From Cyanobacteria bacterium QS_8_64_29 (GTDB taxonomy: Bacteria; Cyanobacteriota; Cyanobacteriia; Cyanobacteriales; Rubidibacteraceae): 40,022 nucleotides of DNA. The stretch lies in NCBI GenBank assembly GCA_003022125.1, contig PXQH01000026.1, positions 1 to 40,022 on the forward strand. Reading direction: 5' to 3'. The notes under the pieces were generated by a model. It was not told the origin of the DNA, did no database searches, and was given only the letters and a program-made list of their open reading frames with translations. Positions 10,442 through 19,291 of the stretch are shown here, piece after piece; positions within the stretch are counted from its first letter, which is position 1, and each line of letters begins with the position of its first letter. The position numbers and the translations under genes were made by a program.

Positions 10442-10794
10442 TAGCGCAGAGTGGAACCGTTCCAGCCCCACAGGGTGCCCTCGGTGGGGCTAAAGGTGAT
10501 GTAGGTGCGGTTAGCGGGGACGCCCAGCGACTGCTCGATCTGCTGGCAGACGGCGTGGCTCATGGCCCGCGCCTGCTCGGGCGGGATCTCGCCCACGCTT
10601 TTGATCTCGACGTAGCAGGCCGGATCCGCAGTCCCGGCAAAGGTCATGGGAACGTTGGGCTCAAAGGCCGTCATGACCGTCGATTCGGGCTTGCCGGTTT
10701 GCTCGGCCAATCGGGCCGACAGCGTCCCCAAAAGCGCGTTGGCATCGCCGGACTGCGGCTCGGCCACCGAAGCCTGAACTTTGATCAGCGGCAT
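10441..10794 (-). CDS. MIF-like phenylpyruvate tautomerase family protein
   Basis: A 117-residue protein with the size and pattern of the macrophage migration inhibitory factor branch of the tautomerase superfamily. After Met removal it starts with the catalytic Pro (MPLIKVQ), and the C-terminus GWNGSTLR matches the MIF ending. Eukaryotic MIF tautomerises phenylpyruvate and dopachrome analogues; MIF-like proteins are common in cyanobacteria but their natural substrate is unknown. The ATG at 10794 is the only start that exposes Pro1. It begins 23 bases after the flavin reductase gene and is coupled to pyrF by a one-base overlap. Confidence 0.92.
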   Translation of the reverse strand: MPLIKVQASVAEPQSGDANALLGTLSARLAEQTGKPESTVMTAFEPNVPMTFAGTADPACYVEIKSVGEIPPEQARAMSHAVCQQIEQSLGVPANRTYITFSPTEGTLWGWNGSTLR

Positions 10795-10817
10795 GGCATT
10801 CTCGCTAGCGCTCGGAC

Positions 10818-11300
10818 TCAGCCACCGTACTGCCAGCCCGTGCTCTCGAGCAAGAGCTGATTGCCCTCGCGATGAACGCCAGCGCCGACCACCTCGCCCA
10901 CAAACACGGTGTGGTCGCCTTGTTCCACGGCATCGATTACCTGGCACTCCACGTACCCCAGCGAGTCCCGGATGATGGGGCACCCAGTCGCCTCGCCCAG
11001 ATAAAACTCCACATCGGCAAGCTTGTTGCCCACCCGACGCTGGGGTTTAAAAAACGTAGCCACCAGATCCTGCTGGTGCTCTTCCATAAAGCTGATGGCA
11101 AACGTATGGCTGCTTTTGACCATCTCGTGGGAGCCGGAGTTGCGGTTGACGCAGTTGACCAGCAGCGGCGGCTTGAACGAGGCCTGCATGACCCAACTGG
11201 CGGCAAAGCAGTTGATCTCCTGCTCGTCTTGGACGCCGCAGACGTAGAGCCCGTGCGGGATCTTGCGCAGCATAGTCTTTTTGGCTTTTTCATCCAACAC
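10818..11300 (-). CDS. Flavin reductase-like domain protein (FMN-binding split barrel)
   Basis: A 160-residue protein of the flavin-reductase-like family (DIM6/NTAB type). Recognisable parts are the start KIPHGLYVCG, the flavin-site segment FAASWVMQASFKPPLL and a central SHTFAISFM block. Related proteins bind FMN and reduce it with NAD(P)H or form part of flavodiiron proteins. The GTG at 11300 lies 9 bases after a perfect AAGGAGG (minus strand, 11316-11310). That ribosome site overlaps the target duplication of the mini-element immediately upstream, so the native promoter has been pushed 118 bases away or replaced. It is the first gene of a group with the tautomerase and pyrF. Confidence 0.9.
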   Translation of the reverse strand: MLDEKAKKTMLRKIPHGLYVCGVQDEQEINCFAASWVMQASFKPPLLVNCVNRNSGSHEMVKSSHTFAISFMEEHQQDLVATFFKPQRRVGNKLADVEFYLGEATGCPIIRDSLGYVECQVIDAVEQGDHTVFVGEVVGAGVHREGNQLLLESTGWQYGG

Positions 11301-11317
11301 GGCTCGCTTCCTCCTTA

Positions 11318-11432
11318 GAGCGCCTAACAGAACTTCTGTAGGTGGTTGAACAGGATGAGCGCGCAGCCCAGCTCGAGGAAGGCTTGGTGAATGTCAGCAC
11401 GCCGCTCATCCCACCAGTTTTGTTAGGCACTC
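11318..11432 (-). mobile_element. 115-bp IS5-type mini-element (MITE-like, with transposase 3' end)
   Basis: The ends are 17-base inverted repeats, GAGCGCCTAACAGAACT on the left and GAGTGCCTAACAAAACT (reverse complement of the right), with 15 of 17 bases equal. Both ends are flanked by TTA (11315-11317 and 11433-11435), a likely 3-bp target duplication as in the ISL2/IS1031 groups of IS5. The interior, read on the minus strand (11416-11324), encodes WWDERRADIHQAFLELGCAL and then ILFNHLQKFC before a stop inside the left repeat, which resembles an IS5-family transposase C-terminus. It is therefore an internal-deletion derivative that cannot move itself. The right TTA supplies the TAA stop of the Nudix gene, and the left one touches the Shine-Dalgarno site of the flavin reductase gene. 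Confidence 0.8.
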
Positions 11433-11864
11433 TTAGCTGCGACGCGCTAGCCAATCCAGCAACAGGGCGCGGTGGGGGGTGGCAATGGGCATCCAGTTGC
11501 CTAGCTGGGGGGCGTAGTGCCGCCCCCGGCGAATGGCCGCAGCCGGCACCAGGGCCATGGCTTCGCCTTCCCGCTGCTGCAGTTGCGCCGGGGCGAGCGC
11601 TAGAGGCGCGGCGAACAGGTGGCGCCGGATCCCGTTGCTGGTATGGCAGCCGATCGCGGTCAGCCCAGCCGGACAGTGGCCGATCTCTTCTTGCAACTCC
11701 CGCCGCACGGCAGCAGCCGGCGTCTCGCCCGGCTCGAGGTGACCGCCAAAACAGGCCCAATGCCCAGGGTAGACAATGTCGGAGCGGCGATCGCGCAGCT
11801 GCAGCAGAAAGCGGCGCTGGCGATGCAGCACCGCGACGGCCACCTCGGTGAACCGCTCAGCCAT
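11433..11864 (-). CDS. Nudix hydrolase
   Basis: A 143-residue Nudix-fold hydrolase. The Nudix box fits GX5EX7REUXEEXGU exactly: GHLEPGETPAAAVRREL followed by QEEIGH. Such enzymes cleave nucleoside diphosphates linked to another moiety; the substrate cannot be read from the sequence. The ATG at 11864 overlaps the end of cobM by 8 bases, so it is translationally coupled. The stop codon TAA (11435-11433) coincides with the target duplication of the mini-element, so the original C-terminus may have been longer or slightly different; the current end WLARRS looks plausible. Confidence 0.93.
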   Translation of the reverse strand: MAERFTEVAVAVLHRQRRFLLQLRDRRSDIVYPGHWACFGGHLEPGETPAAAVRRELQEEIGHCPAGLTAIGCHTSNGIRRHLFAAPLALAPAQLQQREGEAMALVPAAAIRRGRHYAPQLGNWMPIATPHRALLLDWLARRS

Positions 11865-12684
11865 CGGCCGTCGGTGCCGAGCGCGCCGGCCGGAACAGGT
11901 GGGCGTAGTCGGGGTGGTAGAGCCGCGAGCGCGCCTGGGCCAGATTGTAAGCCGCGCGATCGCGAGCTGCCTCCACGGCTGGCCCGATGAGATAGAGCGT
12001 GGTCCGGGTGAGGTTCTGCTGCTGGGATTGGGCGGCCATCTGGGCCAGCGGGACCAGCCAGATGGCCTCGTCGGGCCAGCCCAGGCGGTAGCAGATCGCC
12101 ACGGGCGTCTGCTCGGGGTAGTGCTGCTGCAGCTGAGCTTGGGCAGCTGCCACGTGGCGCGCTGCCAGGTACAGGCCCAGGCTGGCACCGTGGGCCGCCA
12201 GCGACGCCAGGGCTTCGGCCTCCGGAACGGCCGAGGCCCGCCCGCTGATGCGGGTCAGGATGATGGTCTGGGTAAGCTCGGGGACCGTCAGCTCAATGCC
12301 CAGCTTGGCCGTGGCATCCTGATAGGCCCCAATGCCAGGCACGAGCTCGAAGGGGACCTCGGCCTCGGTCAGGGCGCGGATTTGCTCGTGGATGGCGCTG
12401 TAGAGGCTCAGATCGCCCGAGTGCAGCCGCACCACGGCATGCCCGCTGCGCACGCGATCAATGGCAATGGGCAGGATCTGCTCGAGAGTTTTGTTGCCGG
12501 TGGGCACCCGCTCGGCATCGGCACGCACCGCTTGCAAGATGGCCGACGGCACCAGCGAGTGCGCAAAGATGACAGTATCGGCCCGCGCCAGGATCTTGTG
12601 GGCCTTGACGGTCAGCAGCTCCGGGTCGCCGGGGCCGGCACCGATCAAATAGACGCCGGCTGGTAGCGGATCAGGTGTCGGCAT
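11857..12684 (-). CDS. cobM: Precorrin-4 C11-methyltransferase
   Basis: A 275-residue SAM-dependent uroporphyrin-III C-methyltransferase-fold enzyme of corrin-ring (cobalamin or pseudocobalamin) synthesis. The glycine-rich SAM loop is near the N-terminus ([14 protein letters not shown]), followed by [13 protein letters not shown] and the VPGIGAY segment typical of CobM/CbiF. The ATG at 12684 is chosen over the longer open frame because it overlaps lgt by only 14 bases and starts a normal N-terminus. It lies between lgt and the Nudix gene with overlaps on both sides. No other corrin genes are in the window, as is usual in cyanobacteria where these genes are dispersed. Confidence 0.93.
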   Translation of the reverse strand: MPTPDPLPAGVYLIGAGPGDPELLTVKAHKILARADTVIFAHSLVPSAILQAVRADAERVPTGNKTLEQILPIAIDRVRSGHAVVRLHSGDLSLYSAIHEQIRALTEAEVPFELVPGIGAYQDATAKLGIELTVPELTQTIILTRISGRASAVPEAEALASLAAHGASLGLYLAARHVAAAQAQLQQHYPEQTPVAICYRLGWPDEAIWLVPLAQMAAQSQQQNLTRTTLYLIGPAVEAARDRAAYNLAQARSRLYHPDYAHLFRPARSAPTADG

Positions 12685-13546
12685 AGTCCTTCGGGCGCGA
12701 GCGCGGCGCCCGCCGATCCACACGCACGACGTCCGGTAGCGGGCGATCGCACCAATACAGCCAGATCAAGCCAATGGCCCCCAAGCCAATGCCCAACGCG
12801 CTCGCCACCTGGGCCGCTTGCACGCCTGCCAGCATCAAGCTGTCGGTGCGCAGGTCCTCAATCCAGATGCGGCCCGCGCTGTAGGCCATGGCGTACGCCA
12901 GCGCGATCACGCCCAGCTTGAGGCGGCCGGGATGGCGCAGCCCCCAGACAAATAGTGCCATCAGCAGCACGAAAACGCCCAGATCCCACAGCGATTCGTA
13001 TAAAAAGGTGGGGTGGAAGTAGGCCTCATCCAGGTACTGCGGCGGGCGCTTGGCCGGCGGGATGTAGAGCTTCCAGGGCAGGTCCGTGGGCCGGCCGAAG
13101 GCCTCCGAGTTGAAAAAGTTGCCCCAGCGCCCGATGGCCTGACCCAGCACCAGCGGCGGCGCTACCAAATCGGCCAGCCGCCACCAGGAGACGCGCCGCA
13201 GGCGCGCGAAAATTGCGGCTGCTAGCGCGCCGCCCAAAATGGCGCCGTGAATGGCAATCCCGCCGTTCCAGATCGCCACGATCTCGCCCGGTTTGCCGGC
13301 GTAGCGCTCCCACTCGAACAGCACGTAGTACAGGCGGGCCCCCGGAATGGCGCCGATGACCAGCCAAACCGCCAGATCGCCCACCAGCTCGAGGCTGACG
13401 TTGCGCCGCTTGGCCAGAGCTTGCGCCAGCGTCACCCCCACCAGGACGGCGAGCGCAATGAGCGCGCCGTACCAGCGCACGCTAACCGGCCCCAGCTCGA
13501 ACAGGATGGGGCCCGGCGATTGGAATTGGAACGCAAACAGTGCCAT
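12671..13546 (-). CDS. lgt: Prolipoprotein diacylglyceryl transferase
   Basis: A 291-residue integral membrane enzyme that moves diacylglycerol from phosphatidylglycerol to the lipobox Cys of prelipoproteins. The Lgt signature is clear in [16 protein letters not shown] (about residues 136-151), with several hydrophobic helices on both sides and the usual start [17 protein letters not shown]. The ATG at 13546 is the natural start. It is the first gene of the overlapping lgt-cobM-Nudix group and is divergent from rlmN, with about 110 bases between the start codons. Confidence 0.97.
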   Translation of the reverse strand: MALFAFQFQSPGPILFELGPVSVRWYGALIALAVLVGVTLAQALAKRRNVSLELVGDLAVWLVIGAIPGARLYYVLFEWERYAGKPGEIVAIWNGGIAIHGAILGGALAAAIFARLRRVSWWRLADLVAPPLVLGQAIGRWGNFFNSEAFGRPTDLPWKLYIPPAKRPPQYLDEAYFHPTFLYESLWDLGVFVLLMALFVWGLRHPGRLKLGVIALAYAMAYSAGRIWIEDLRTDSLMLAGVQAAQVASALGIGLGAIGLIWLYWCDRPLPDVVRVDRRAPRSRPKDYADT

Positions 13547-13657
13547 GGTAAAATCCTAACTGGGCAGCTGTGCGCCAGCCCAACTCTATCAAGCCACCGC
13601 TGCACTCGCGGCGCGCGCCACAATGGGAGAGCAGTCACCCGGCAAGCGGCAACCGCT

Positions 13658-14695
13658 ATGGCACCTGCAACCGCGCGCGAGGATGTCCTGCTGGGCAAAT
13701 CGCTGGAGGAGCTGCAAGCCTGGGCGCGCCAGCACGGGCAGCCGGCCTTTCGGGGCAAGCAGATCCACCAGTGGCTCTACCGCAAAGGGGCGCGATCACT
13801 GCGCGAGGTCTCGGTCCTGCCCAAGGCCTGGCGCGAGTCGCTGGCCGATTGGCCGCTGGGGCGCTCGGCGCTGCACCACCGCAGCATTGCCCCTGACGGC
13901 ACGCGCAAGTACCTGCTGCGGCTGGCAGATGGGGCCGTCGTCGAGACCGTCGGCATTCCCACAGCCAAGCGGCTGACGGTGTGCGTCTCCTCGCAGGTGG
14001 GCTGCCCCATGGCCTGCGACTTTTGCGCCACGGGCAAAGGCGGCTTTAGCCGCAACTTAGCCTGCCACGAGATTGTGGACCAGGTGCTGACTGTGGGCGA
14101 GGACTTCGGGCAGCGCCCCAGCAACGTGGTGTTTATGGGCATGGGCGAGCCGCTGCTCAACGAAGCGGCCGTGGTGGCTGCCATCCGCTCGCTCAATCGC
14201 GATGTGGGCATCAGCCAGCGATCGCTAACCCTCTCGACGGTGGGGTTACCGGGGCGCATCCGCCAGCTGGCCCAGCAGCAGCTCCAAATCACCTTTGCCG
14301 TCAGCCTGCACGCCTCCAACCAGGCCGTGCGCGAGCGGCTCATTCCCAGCGCCCGCCACCACCCGCTGGCGGCGCTGTTGGCCGAGTGCCGCGACTACGT
14401 TGCCCTGACCGGGCGCCGGGTGAGCTTCGAATACATCCTGCTGGCAGGCACCAACGATGCCCCCGAGCAGGCGCAAGAGCTCGCCGAGCATCTGCGCGGC
14501 TTCCAGAGCCACACCAACCTCATCCCCTACAATCCCATCGACGAGGCTGACTATCAGCGGCCCGATCGGCAGCGCATCCAGGCGTTCCGTTCGGTGCTGG
14601 AGCAGCACGGCATTGCCACCAGCGTGCGCCACTCGCGCGGCCTAGAAGCCGATGCCGCCTGCGGGCAGTTGCGCCAAGAGCGCGCCCGGGCCTAG
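13658..14695 (+). CDS. rlmN: Dual-specificity 23S rRNA/tRNA methyltransferase RlmN
   Basis: A 345-residue radical-SAM enzyme that methylates C2 of A2503 in 23S rRNA and of A37 in certain tRNAs. The radical-SAM cluster motif CxxxCxxC is CPMACDFC, followed by [12 protein letters not shown] and the segment with [14 protein letters not shown]; the second catalytic Cys is expected near the C-terminal AACGQL. The frame is open from 13247 across the divergent lgt gene, so the ATG at 13658 is taken as the true start. menB follows after 20 bases. Confidence 0.96.
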   Translation: MAPATAREDVLLGKSLEELQAWARQHGQPAFRGKQIHQWLYRKGARSLREVSVLPKAWRESLADWPLGRSALHHRSIAPDGTRKYLLRLADGAVVETVGIPTAKRLTVCVSSQVGCPMACDFCATGKGGFSRNLACHEIVDQVLTVGEDFGQRPSNVVFMGMGEPLLNEAAVVAAIRSLNRDVGISQRSLTLSTVGLPGRIRQLAQQQLQITFAVSLHASNQAVRERLIPSARHHPLAALLAECRDYVALTGRRVSFEYILLAGTNDAPEQAQELAEHLRGFQSHTNLIPYNPIDEADYQRPDRQRIQAFRSVLEQHGIATSVRHSRGLEADAACGQLRQERARA

Positions 14696-14715
14696 CCACC
14701 CACCCTGAAGCTGCC

Positions 14716-15549
14716 ATGCAACCCGATTGGCAACCCTGCAACGCCTACACCGACATCCGCTACGAAAAAGCGGCGGGCATCGCCAAAGCCACCATCGACC
14801 GCCCCCACAAGCGCAATGCCTTTCGGCCCCAAACCGTCTCCGAGCTCTACGATGCCTTCTGCGACGCCCGCGAAGACCCCAACATTGGCGTTGTCCTGCT
14901 GACTGGGGCCGGCCCGCACAGCGATGGCAAGCATGCCTTCTGCGCCGGTGGCGACCAGAGCGTGCGCGACAAGGCGGGCTACGCCGATGCGGGCGGTACG
15001 CCGCGCTTGAACGTACTGGATTTGCAGCGGCTGATTCGCTCCATGCCCAAGGTGGTCATTGCCCTGGTGGCCGGCTACGCCATCGGCGGGGGCAACGTGC
15101 TGCAGGTGGTTTGCGATCTCACCATCGCTGCCGACAACGCCGTTTTCGGGCAAACCGGTCCCAAGGTGGGCAGCTTTGACGGCGGCTTTGGCGCCAACTA
15201 CCTGGCGCGCATTGTGGGGGTCAAAAAAGCCAAAGAAATTTGGTTCCTGTGCCGCCAGTACGATGCCGAGCAAGCCCGCGAGATGGGCTTGGTCAATTGC
15301 GTGGTGCCCCTGGCGAAGCTGGAGGCCGAGGGCGTGCGCTGGGCCCATGAAATTCTGGACAAAAGCCCCATTGCCATCCGCTGCCTCAAGGCCGCCTTCA
15401 ACGCCGATACCGACGGGCAGGCCGGCCTGCAGGAGTTGGCCGGCAACGCCACCTTGCTCTACTACATGACCGAGGAGGGCAACGAAGGCAAGCAGGCATT
15501 TTTGGACAAGCGCTCGCCCGATTTCCGCCAGTATCCCTGGCGGCCCTAA
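14716..15549 (+). CDS. menB: 1,4-dihydroxy-2-naphthoyl-CoA synthase
   Basis: A 277-residue crotonase-fold enzyme closing the second ring of the naphthoquinone, turning o-succinylbenzoyl-CoA into DHNA-CoA. In cyanobacteria this leads to phylloquinone, the A1 cofactor of photosystem I. MenB-type blocks are present: [30 protein letters not shown], and [16 protein letters not shown]. The ATG at 14716 gives the standard start and lies 20 bases after rlmN. The nearest menaquinone-pathway partners are not in the window. Confidence 0.97.
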   Translation: MQPDWQPCNAYTDIRYEKAAGIAKATIDRPHKRNAFRPQTVSELYDAFCDAREDPNIGVVLLTGAGPHSDGKHAFCAGGDQSVRDKAGYADAGGTPRLNVLDLQRLIRSMPKVVIALVAGYAIGGGNVLQVVCDLTIAADNAVFGQTGPKVGSFDGGFGANYLARIVGVKKAKEIWFLCRQYDAEQAREMGLVNCVVPLAKLEAEGVRWAHEILDKSPIAIRCLKAAFNADTDGQAGLQELAGNATLLYYMTEEGNEGKQAFLDKRSPDFRQYPWRP

Positions 15550-15600
15550 CCGGGCGGCTGCGATACCATAACAAGCGGTACGGCGCAACACCGAGGCGAT

Positions 15601-16347
15601 ATGGGGTGGCTGCAGCGCCTGTGGCGCGTGGTTCGGGCCAACATCAACAGCCTGATCGGGCGGGCCGAGGATCCCGAGAAAATCCTGGAGCAGGCGGTTG
15701 CGGACATGCAGCAGGATCTGGTGCGGCTGCGGCAAGCAGTTGCCCAGGCGATCGCCTCGCAAAAGCGGACCGAGCGCCAGGCTAGCCAAGCCCGCTCCCA
15801 GGCCCAGGAGTGGCACCGCCGCGCCCAGCTCGCGCTAGAAAAAGGCGACGAGAATCTAGCCCGCGAAGCCCTGCAGCGCCGCAAGACCCACCAGGACAAC
15901 GCCCAAGCACTCGAGCAGCAGCTGCAGCAGCAGAACCAGGTCGTTGATCGCCTCAAGCGCAACATGCGCCAGCTCGAGGGCAAAATCTCGCAGGCGCGGA
16001 CCCAAAAGGATCTCTACATCGCCCGGGCGCGCTCGGCTCAGGCCTCGCAAAAGATTGCCGAGCTCACCGACGACCTCAGCACCGGCAGCGCCCTCAATGC
16101 CTTCGAGCGCATGGAGGACAAGGTCAACGAGCTCGAAACCAGCGCCCAGGCCGCCCAGGAGCTGAGCGGCGACGAGCTCGACAAGCGCTTCAGCCGCCTG
16201 GAGCAAGGCGAAGCCGTTGAGAGCGAGCTGTCGCAGCTGCGCGCGGGGCAAAGCAGCGGCGAGCTCCCGGCCGGCGAGCAACCCGCCATTGGGGATGCCG
16301 AGGTGGAGCGCGAGCTGGAGCGGCTGCGCTCGCAGCGCGACCGGTAA
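15601..16347 (+). CDS. pspA: PspA/IM30 family protein (copy 1, PspA-like)
   Basis: A 248-residue, almost wholly coiled-coil protein with the amphipathic start helix MGWLQRLWRVVRANINSL, then the IM30 core (RAEDPEKILEQAVADMQQDL). Proteins of this ESCRT-III-like family bind stressed or remodelling membranes and form rods and rings. It is a tandem paralogue of the next gene. It keeps a short C-terminal helix (ELERLRSQ) after a linker, but the linker is about 15 residues shorter than in copy 2. Copy 2 is more Vipp1-like, so this one is called PspA; the split in function is inferred. It lies 51 bases downstream of menB. Confidence 0.85.
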   Translation: MGWLQRLWRVVRANINSLIGRAEDPEKILEQAVADMQQDLVRLRQAVAQAIASQKRTERQASQARSQAQEWHRRAQLALEKGDENLAREALQRRKTHQDNAQALEQQLQQQNQVVDRLKRNMRQLEGKISQARTQKDLYIARARSAQASQKIAELTDDLSTGSALNAFERMEDKVNELETSAQAAQELSGDELDKRFSRLEQGEAVESELSQLRAGQSSGELPAGEQPAIGDAEVERELERLRSQRDR

Positions 16348-16446
16348 TGCGCCGGGCCGGCCACTCGCAAGCCGTTAACATAGCGGGCAGAAAGGGAGCA
16401 GCGTGCCGGGTGGGTTCCCCCCGCAAGCGAGGAACAAGGAGCAACC

Positions 16447-17241
16447 ATGGGACTATTCGATCGCCTCAGCCGCGTCGTTCGCGCCAACCTCAACGATCTG
16501 GTGGGCAAAGCCGAAGACCCCGAGAAGGTCCTGGAGCAGTCCGTCTCGGACATGCAAGAGGATCTGGTGCAGCTGCGGCAAGCCGTCGCCCAGGCGATCG
16601 CCGCTCAAAAGCGCACCCAAAAGCAGTACGACCAGAACCAAGCCGAGGCCGACAACTGGCACCAGCGCGCCCAGCTCGCCCTGAGTAAAGGCGAAGAGGA
16701 CTTAGCGCGCGAAGCCCTGCAGCGCAAAAAAAGCTACGCCGATACCGCCGCCAACCTCAAACAGCAACTCGATCAGCAAAAGCAGCAGGTCGATGAGCTC
16801 AAGCGCAAGCTGGTGGCCCTCGAGGGCAAAATCTCGGAGGCCAAAACCAAAAAGGACATGTACAAATCCCGCGCCAAGGCGGCCAAGGCCAACCAAGAGC
16901 TGCAGCAGCAGCTGGGCAATGCCGGCAACAGCAGCGCTTGGAGCGCCTTCGAGCGCATGGAAGAGAAAGTGACCGAGCTGGAGGCCACCTCGGAAGCAGC
17001 TGGCGAGCTGGGCAGCTCCGATCTGGAGCAGCAGTTCGCCCAACTCGAAGGCGGCAGCGACGTCGACGAAGAGCTCTCGGCCATGAAGGCCCAGCTCAGC
17101 GGCAGCAGCAGCAAGGGCGAGCTACCGGAGGGCCAGCAGCAGGCTGAAGAGGGCGAGGGCTCCTCGCAGGGTAAGGCCTCGGATGAGGTCGTCGACGCCG
17201 AGCTGGACGAGCTTCGCTCGCAGCTCAATCGCAACAGCTAA
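16447..17241 (+). CDS. vipp1: Vipp1/IM30 thylakoid membrane-maintenance protein (copy 2)
   Basis: A 264-residue IM30/PspA-family protein, close to the usual Vipp1 length. It opens with the membrane-binding helix MGLFDRLSRVVRANLNDL, runs as coiled coil to about residue 215, then has an acidic Ser/Gly/Glu-rich linker and a C-terminal helix (VVDAELDELRSQL), the extra helix that marks Vipp1. Vipp1 forms rings and rods on thylakoid and plasma membranes and is needed for thylakoid upkeep. AAGGAG (16436-16441) is 5 bases before the ATG. The 99-base gap after copy 1 contains AT-rich GTTAACATAG, so it may have its own promoter. The aminotransferase gene starts 3 bases after its stop. Confidence 0.93.
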   Translation: MGLFDRLSRVVRANLNDLVGKAEDPEKVLEQSVSDMQEDLVQLRQAVAQAIAAQKRTQKQYDQNQAEADNWHQRAQLALSKGEEDLAREALQRKKSYADTAANLKQQLDQQKQQVDELKRKLVALEGKISEAKTKKDMYKSRAKAAKANQELQQQLGNAGNSSAWSAFERMEEKVTELEATSEAAGELGSSDLEQQFAQLEGGSDVDEELSAMKAQLSGSSSKGELPEGQQQAEEGEGSSQGKASDEVVDAELDELRSQLNRNS

Positions 17242-17244
17242 CCC

Positions 17245-18441
17245 ATGCGCTTTGCCCGGCGCTTGCAACCGCTGCAAGCCAACGTCTTTGCCGAGATGGA
17301 TGCGGCCAAAGCGCGGGCGCGCTCGGCCGGTCGGCCCATCATCGACCTATCGCTGGGCTCCACGGATCGGCCCGCCCCCGAGCGAGCGCTCGCCGCTATC
17401 GAGGGCTCGCTGAGCGATCCCAGCACGCACGGCTATACCCTGTTTCACGACACCCAGGCCTTCCGCGAGGCCGTGGCCCGCTGGTACGAGCGCAAGTACG
17501 GCCTGGCGATCAATGCGGAGACGGAGGTCCTGCTGCTCATTGGCTGCCAGGAGGGGACAGCGCACCTGCCGCTAGCGCTGCTCGATCCCGGCAGCGTGGC
17601 CCTACTCCAGGATCCGGGGTATCCCTCCCACGCCGGCGGCGTCCGCCTGGCCGATGGCGAGATCTATCGCATGCCCACCCTGGCCGAAAACGAGTTTTTG
17701 CCCCAGCTAGAGGCAATCCCGCAGGCCGTCCTAGAGCGGGCGCGGATGATGGTGCTGAGCTATCCGCACAATCCCACCACCGCCACCGCCCCGCTTTCGT
17801 TTTTCCAGCGTGCTGTGGCCTTCTGCCGCGATTGGAACCTGGCGCTGGTCCACGACTTTCCCTACGCCGACTTTGTCTACGATGGCCGGCCGGCAGCCCC
17901 CTCGGCCCTGCAAGCCGATCCGGCCCGGGAGCGGACGATCGAGTTTTTCACCTTATCCAAGTCGTTCAACATGGGCGGCTTTCGCGTGGCCTATGCCATC
18001 GGCAACGCCGAGCTCATCGCCGCGCTCCAGAACGTCAAATCGACCGTCGATTTCAACCAGTACCGCGGCATCATCAACGGCGCGATCGCTGCCCTGGAGG
18101 GCTCGCAAGCCATCGTGCAGGATACGGTTGCCCAGTTCCAACAGCGGCGGGATGCCTTGGTTGGCGCGCTGCACCGGGTGGGCTGGCCGGTGCCTGCGCC
18201 CGCGGCCACCTTGTACGTTTGGGCGCCGCTGCCGGCGGGCTGGCCCGGTACAGCCATGCAGTTCTGTACGCAGCTGGTCGCCGAGACCGGCGTGGCGGCC
18301 GCACCCGGTTCGGGCTTTGGCGAGCGCGGCGAGGGGTACGTGCGCTTGGCGCTGGTGCGAGATCCCGAGGTACTGACCCAAGCTGCCGAGCGCATGGGCG
18401 AGTTCCTCCAGCCCTACCTGCAGGCGGCACCGGCACGGTGA
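17245..18441 (+). CDS. Class I/II PLP aminotransferase, LL-diaminopimelate aminotransferase-like
   Basis: A 398-residue fold-type I aminotransferase. The PLP lysine is Lys239 in TLSKSFNMGGFR, and the substrate/PLP blocks YPHNPTTA and HDFPYADFVYDG are present. The overall pattern matches proteins commonly annotated as LL-diaminopimelate aminotransferase in cyanobacteria, which make LL-DAP directly from tetrahydrodipicolinate for lysine and peptidoglycan. It could instead be a paralogous aspartate/alanine-type transaminase, so no symbol is given. It starts 3 bases after the vipp1 stop and is probably co-transcribed; it converges with the TauE gene 6 bases away. Confidence 0.88.
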   Translation: MRFARRLQPLQANVFAEMDAAKARARSAGRPIIDLSLGSTDRPAPERALAAIEGSLSDPSTHGYTLFHDTQAFREAVARWYERKYGLAINAETEVLLLIGCQEGTAHLPLALLDPGSVALLQDPGYPSHAGGVRLADGEIYRMPTLAENEFLPQLEAIPQAVLERARMMVLSYPHNPTTATAPLSFFQRAVAFCRDWNLALVHDFPYADFVYDGRPAAPSALQADPARERTIEFFTLSKSFNMGGFRVAYAIGNAELIAALQNVKSTVDFNQYRGIINGAIAALEGSQAIVQDTVAQFQQRRDALVGALHRVGWPVPAPAATLYVWAPLPAGWPGTAMQFCTQLVAETGVAAAPGSGFGERGEGYVRLALVRDPEVLTQAAERMGEFLQPYLQAAPAR

Positions 18442-18447
18442 GCCCGC

Positions 18448-19227
18448 TTAGAGCGCCGCGCCCTCGCGCCAGGCCTGCCAGAATATTGTCGCTGCCAGGC
18501 CGGCCATCAACCCCCGGAACAGCAGCGCCACGGCGCGATCGGGCAAGCGAGGCAGCAAGCGCGTGCTGACCTGCGCGCCCGCCAAGCCGCCTGTCCCCAG
18601 CAGCAGGCCCGGTAGCAGCGCCACATTGCCCGCTTGCGCGTGTCCCAAGCAGGCTGAGGTGGTGGCAATGGCGACAGCCCCCAGGCTGGCGCGCACGGCC
18701 GTTTTGATGGACTCCCCCAGCAGCAGCACTTGCAGCGGCACCAGAACGACGCCGCCGCCCACCCCAAACAGCCCGGCCATAAAGCCGGCGATGCCGCCCG
18801 TTCCCAGCCGCGAGGCCCAGGGCGCGATCGCGGCTGGGCTTGCACTGGCGCTCGCCAGGCGCCGGCGCAAGCCCATCAAATAGATGTTGGTCAGCAGCAG
18901 CGCCCCAAATGCCGCCAGCAGCACTGCCGAGGCGAGGCGCTCCGCAGCCCAGGCACCGCCCTGCGCCGCAATCGCGGCCGGCACGCCCAGGGCAAGCGCG
19001 CTGCGCCAGCTCAGCTCCCCCATGCGCCAGTTCTGGAGGCTGCCCGAGAGCGAGATCACCACGATGGCCAAGCTGCTGGTGGCGACAGCCCGAACCGGGA
19101 CGTAGCCCCAGCTCACCAGCAGCGGCACCAACAGGACGCCGCCGCCAATGCCCAGCAAGCCGGCCAGCAGGCCTGCCCCCACCCCACTTAGTGCCAAAGC
19201 GAGCCCGCTCGCGACCGTCACCGCCAC
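18448..19227 (-). CDS. TauE/SafE family sulfite/anion permease
   Basis: A 259-residue hydrophobic protein of the sulfite exporter TauE/SafE family (UPF0721). The two half-repeats are visible: GLLAGLLGIGGGVLLVPLL near the N-terminus and GFMAGLFGVGGGVVLVPLQ in the second half, each leading into a membrane helix. Some members export sulfite, sulfoacetate or other small organic anions. Its neighbourhood of sulfurtransferase-fold proteins fits sulfur metabolism, but this is context only. The start is GTG at 19227, with a second in-frame GTG at 19221 closer to GGAGG; the choice is uncertain by two codons. Confidence 0.92.
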   Translation of the reverse strand: MAVTVASGLALALSGVGAGLLAGLLGIGGGVLLVPLLVSWGYVPVRAVATSSLAIVVISLSGSLQNWRMGELSWRSALALGVPAAIAAQGGAWAAERLASAVLLAAFGALLLTNIYLMGLRRRLASASASPAAIAPWASRLGTGGIAGFMAGLFGVGGGVVLVPLQVLLLGESIKTAVRASLGAVAIATTSACLGHAQAGNVALLPGLLLGTGGLAGAQVSTRLLPRLPDRAVALLFRGLMAGLAATIFWQAWREGAAL

Positions 19228-19291
19228 CTCCGCTGCGCTTGGCAGACAGTGCTATACCGGGAGAGGCAAGCTAGCGCGATGAGGAGTCCCC

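Noticed and set aside
11342-11460. A plus-strand protein-coding frame over the mini-element and Nudix end
   Set aside because: It lacks any domain and runs across inverted repeats and the antisense of the Nudix gene.
14692-15816. Long minus-strand frame of 374 codons opposite menB and the start of pspA
   Set aside because: It lies fully opposite well-conserved genes and its composition is that of a high-GC shadow frame, with no domain pattern.
18865-19191. Short repeats in the TauE/SafE gene looking like a repeat array
   Set aside because: They are the two half-repeats of the permease and Ala/Leu-rich codon runs, not a CRISPR or satellite array.
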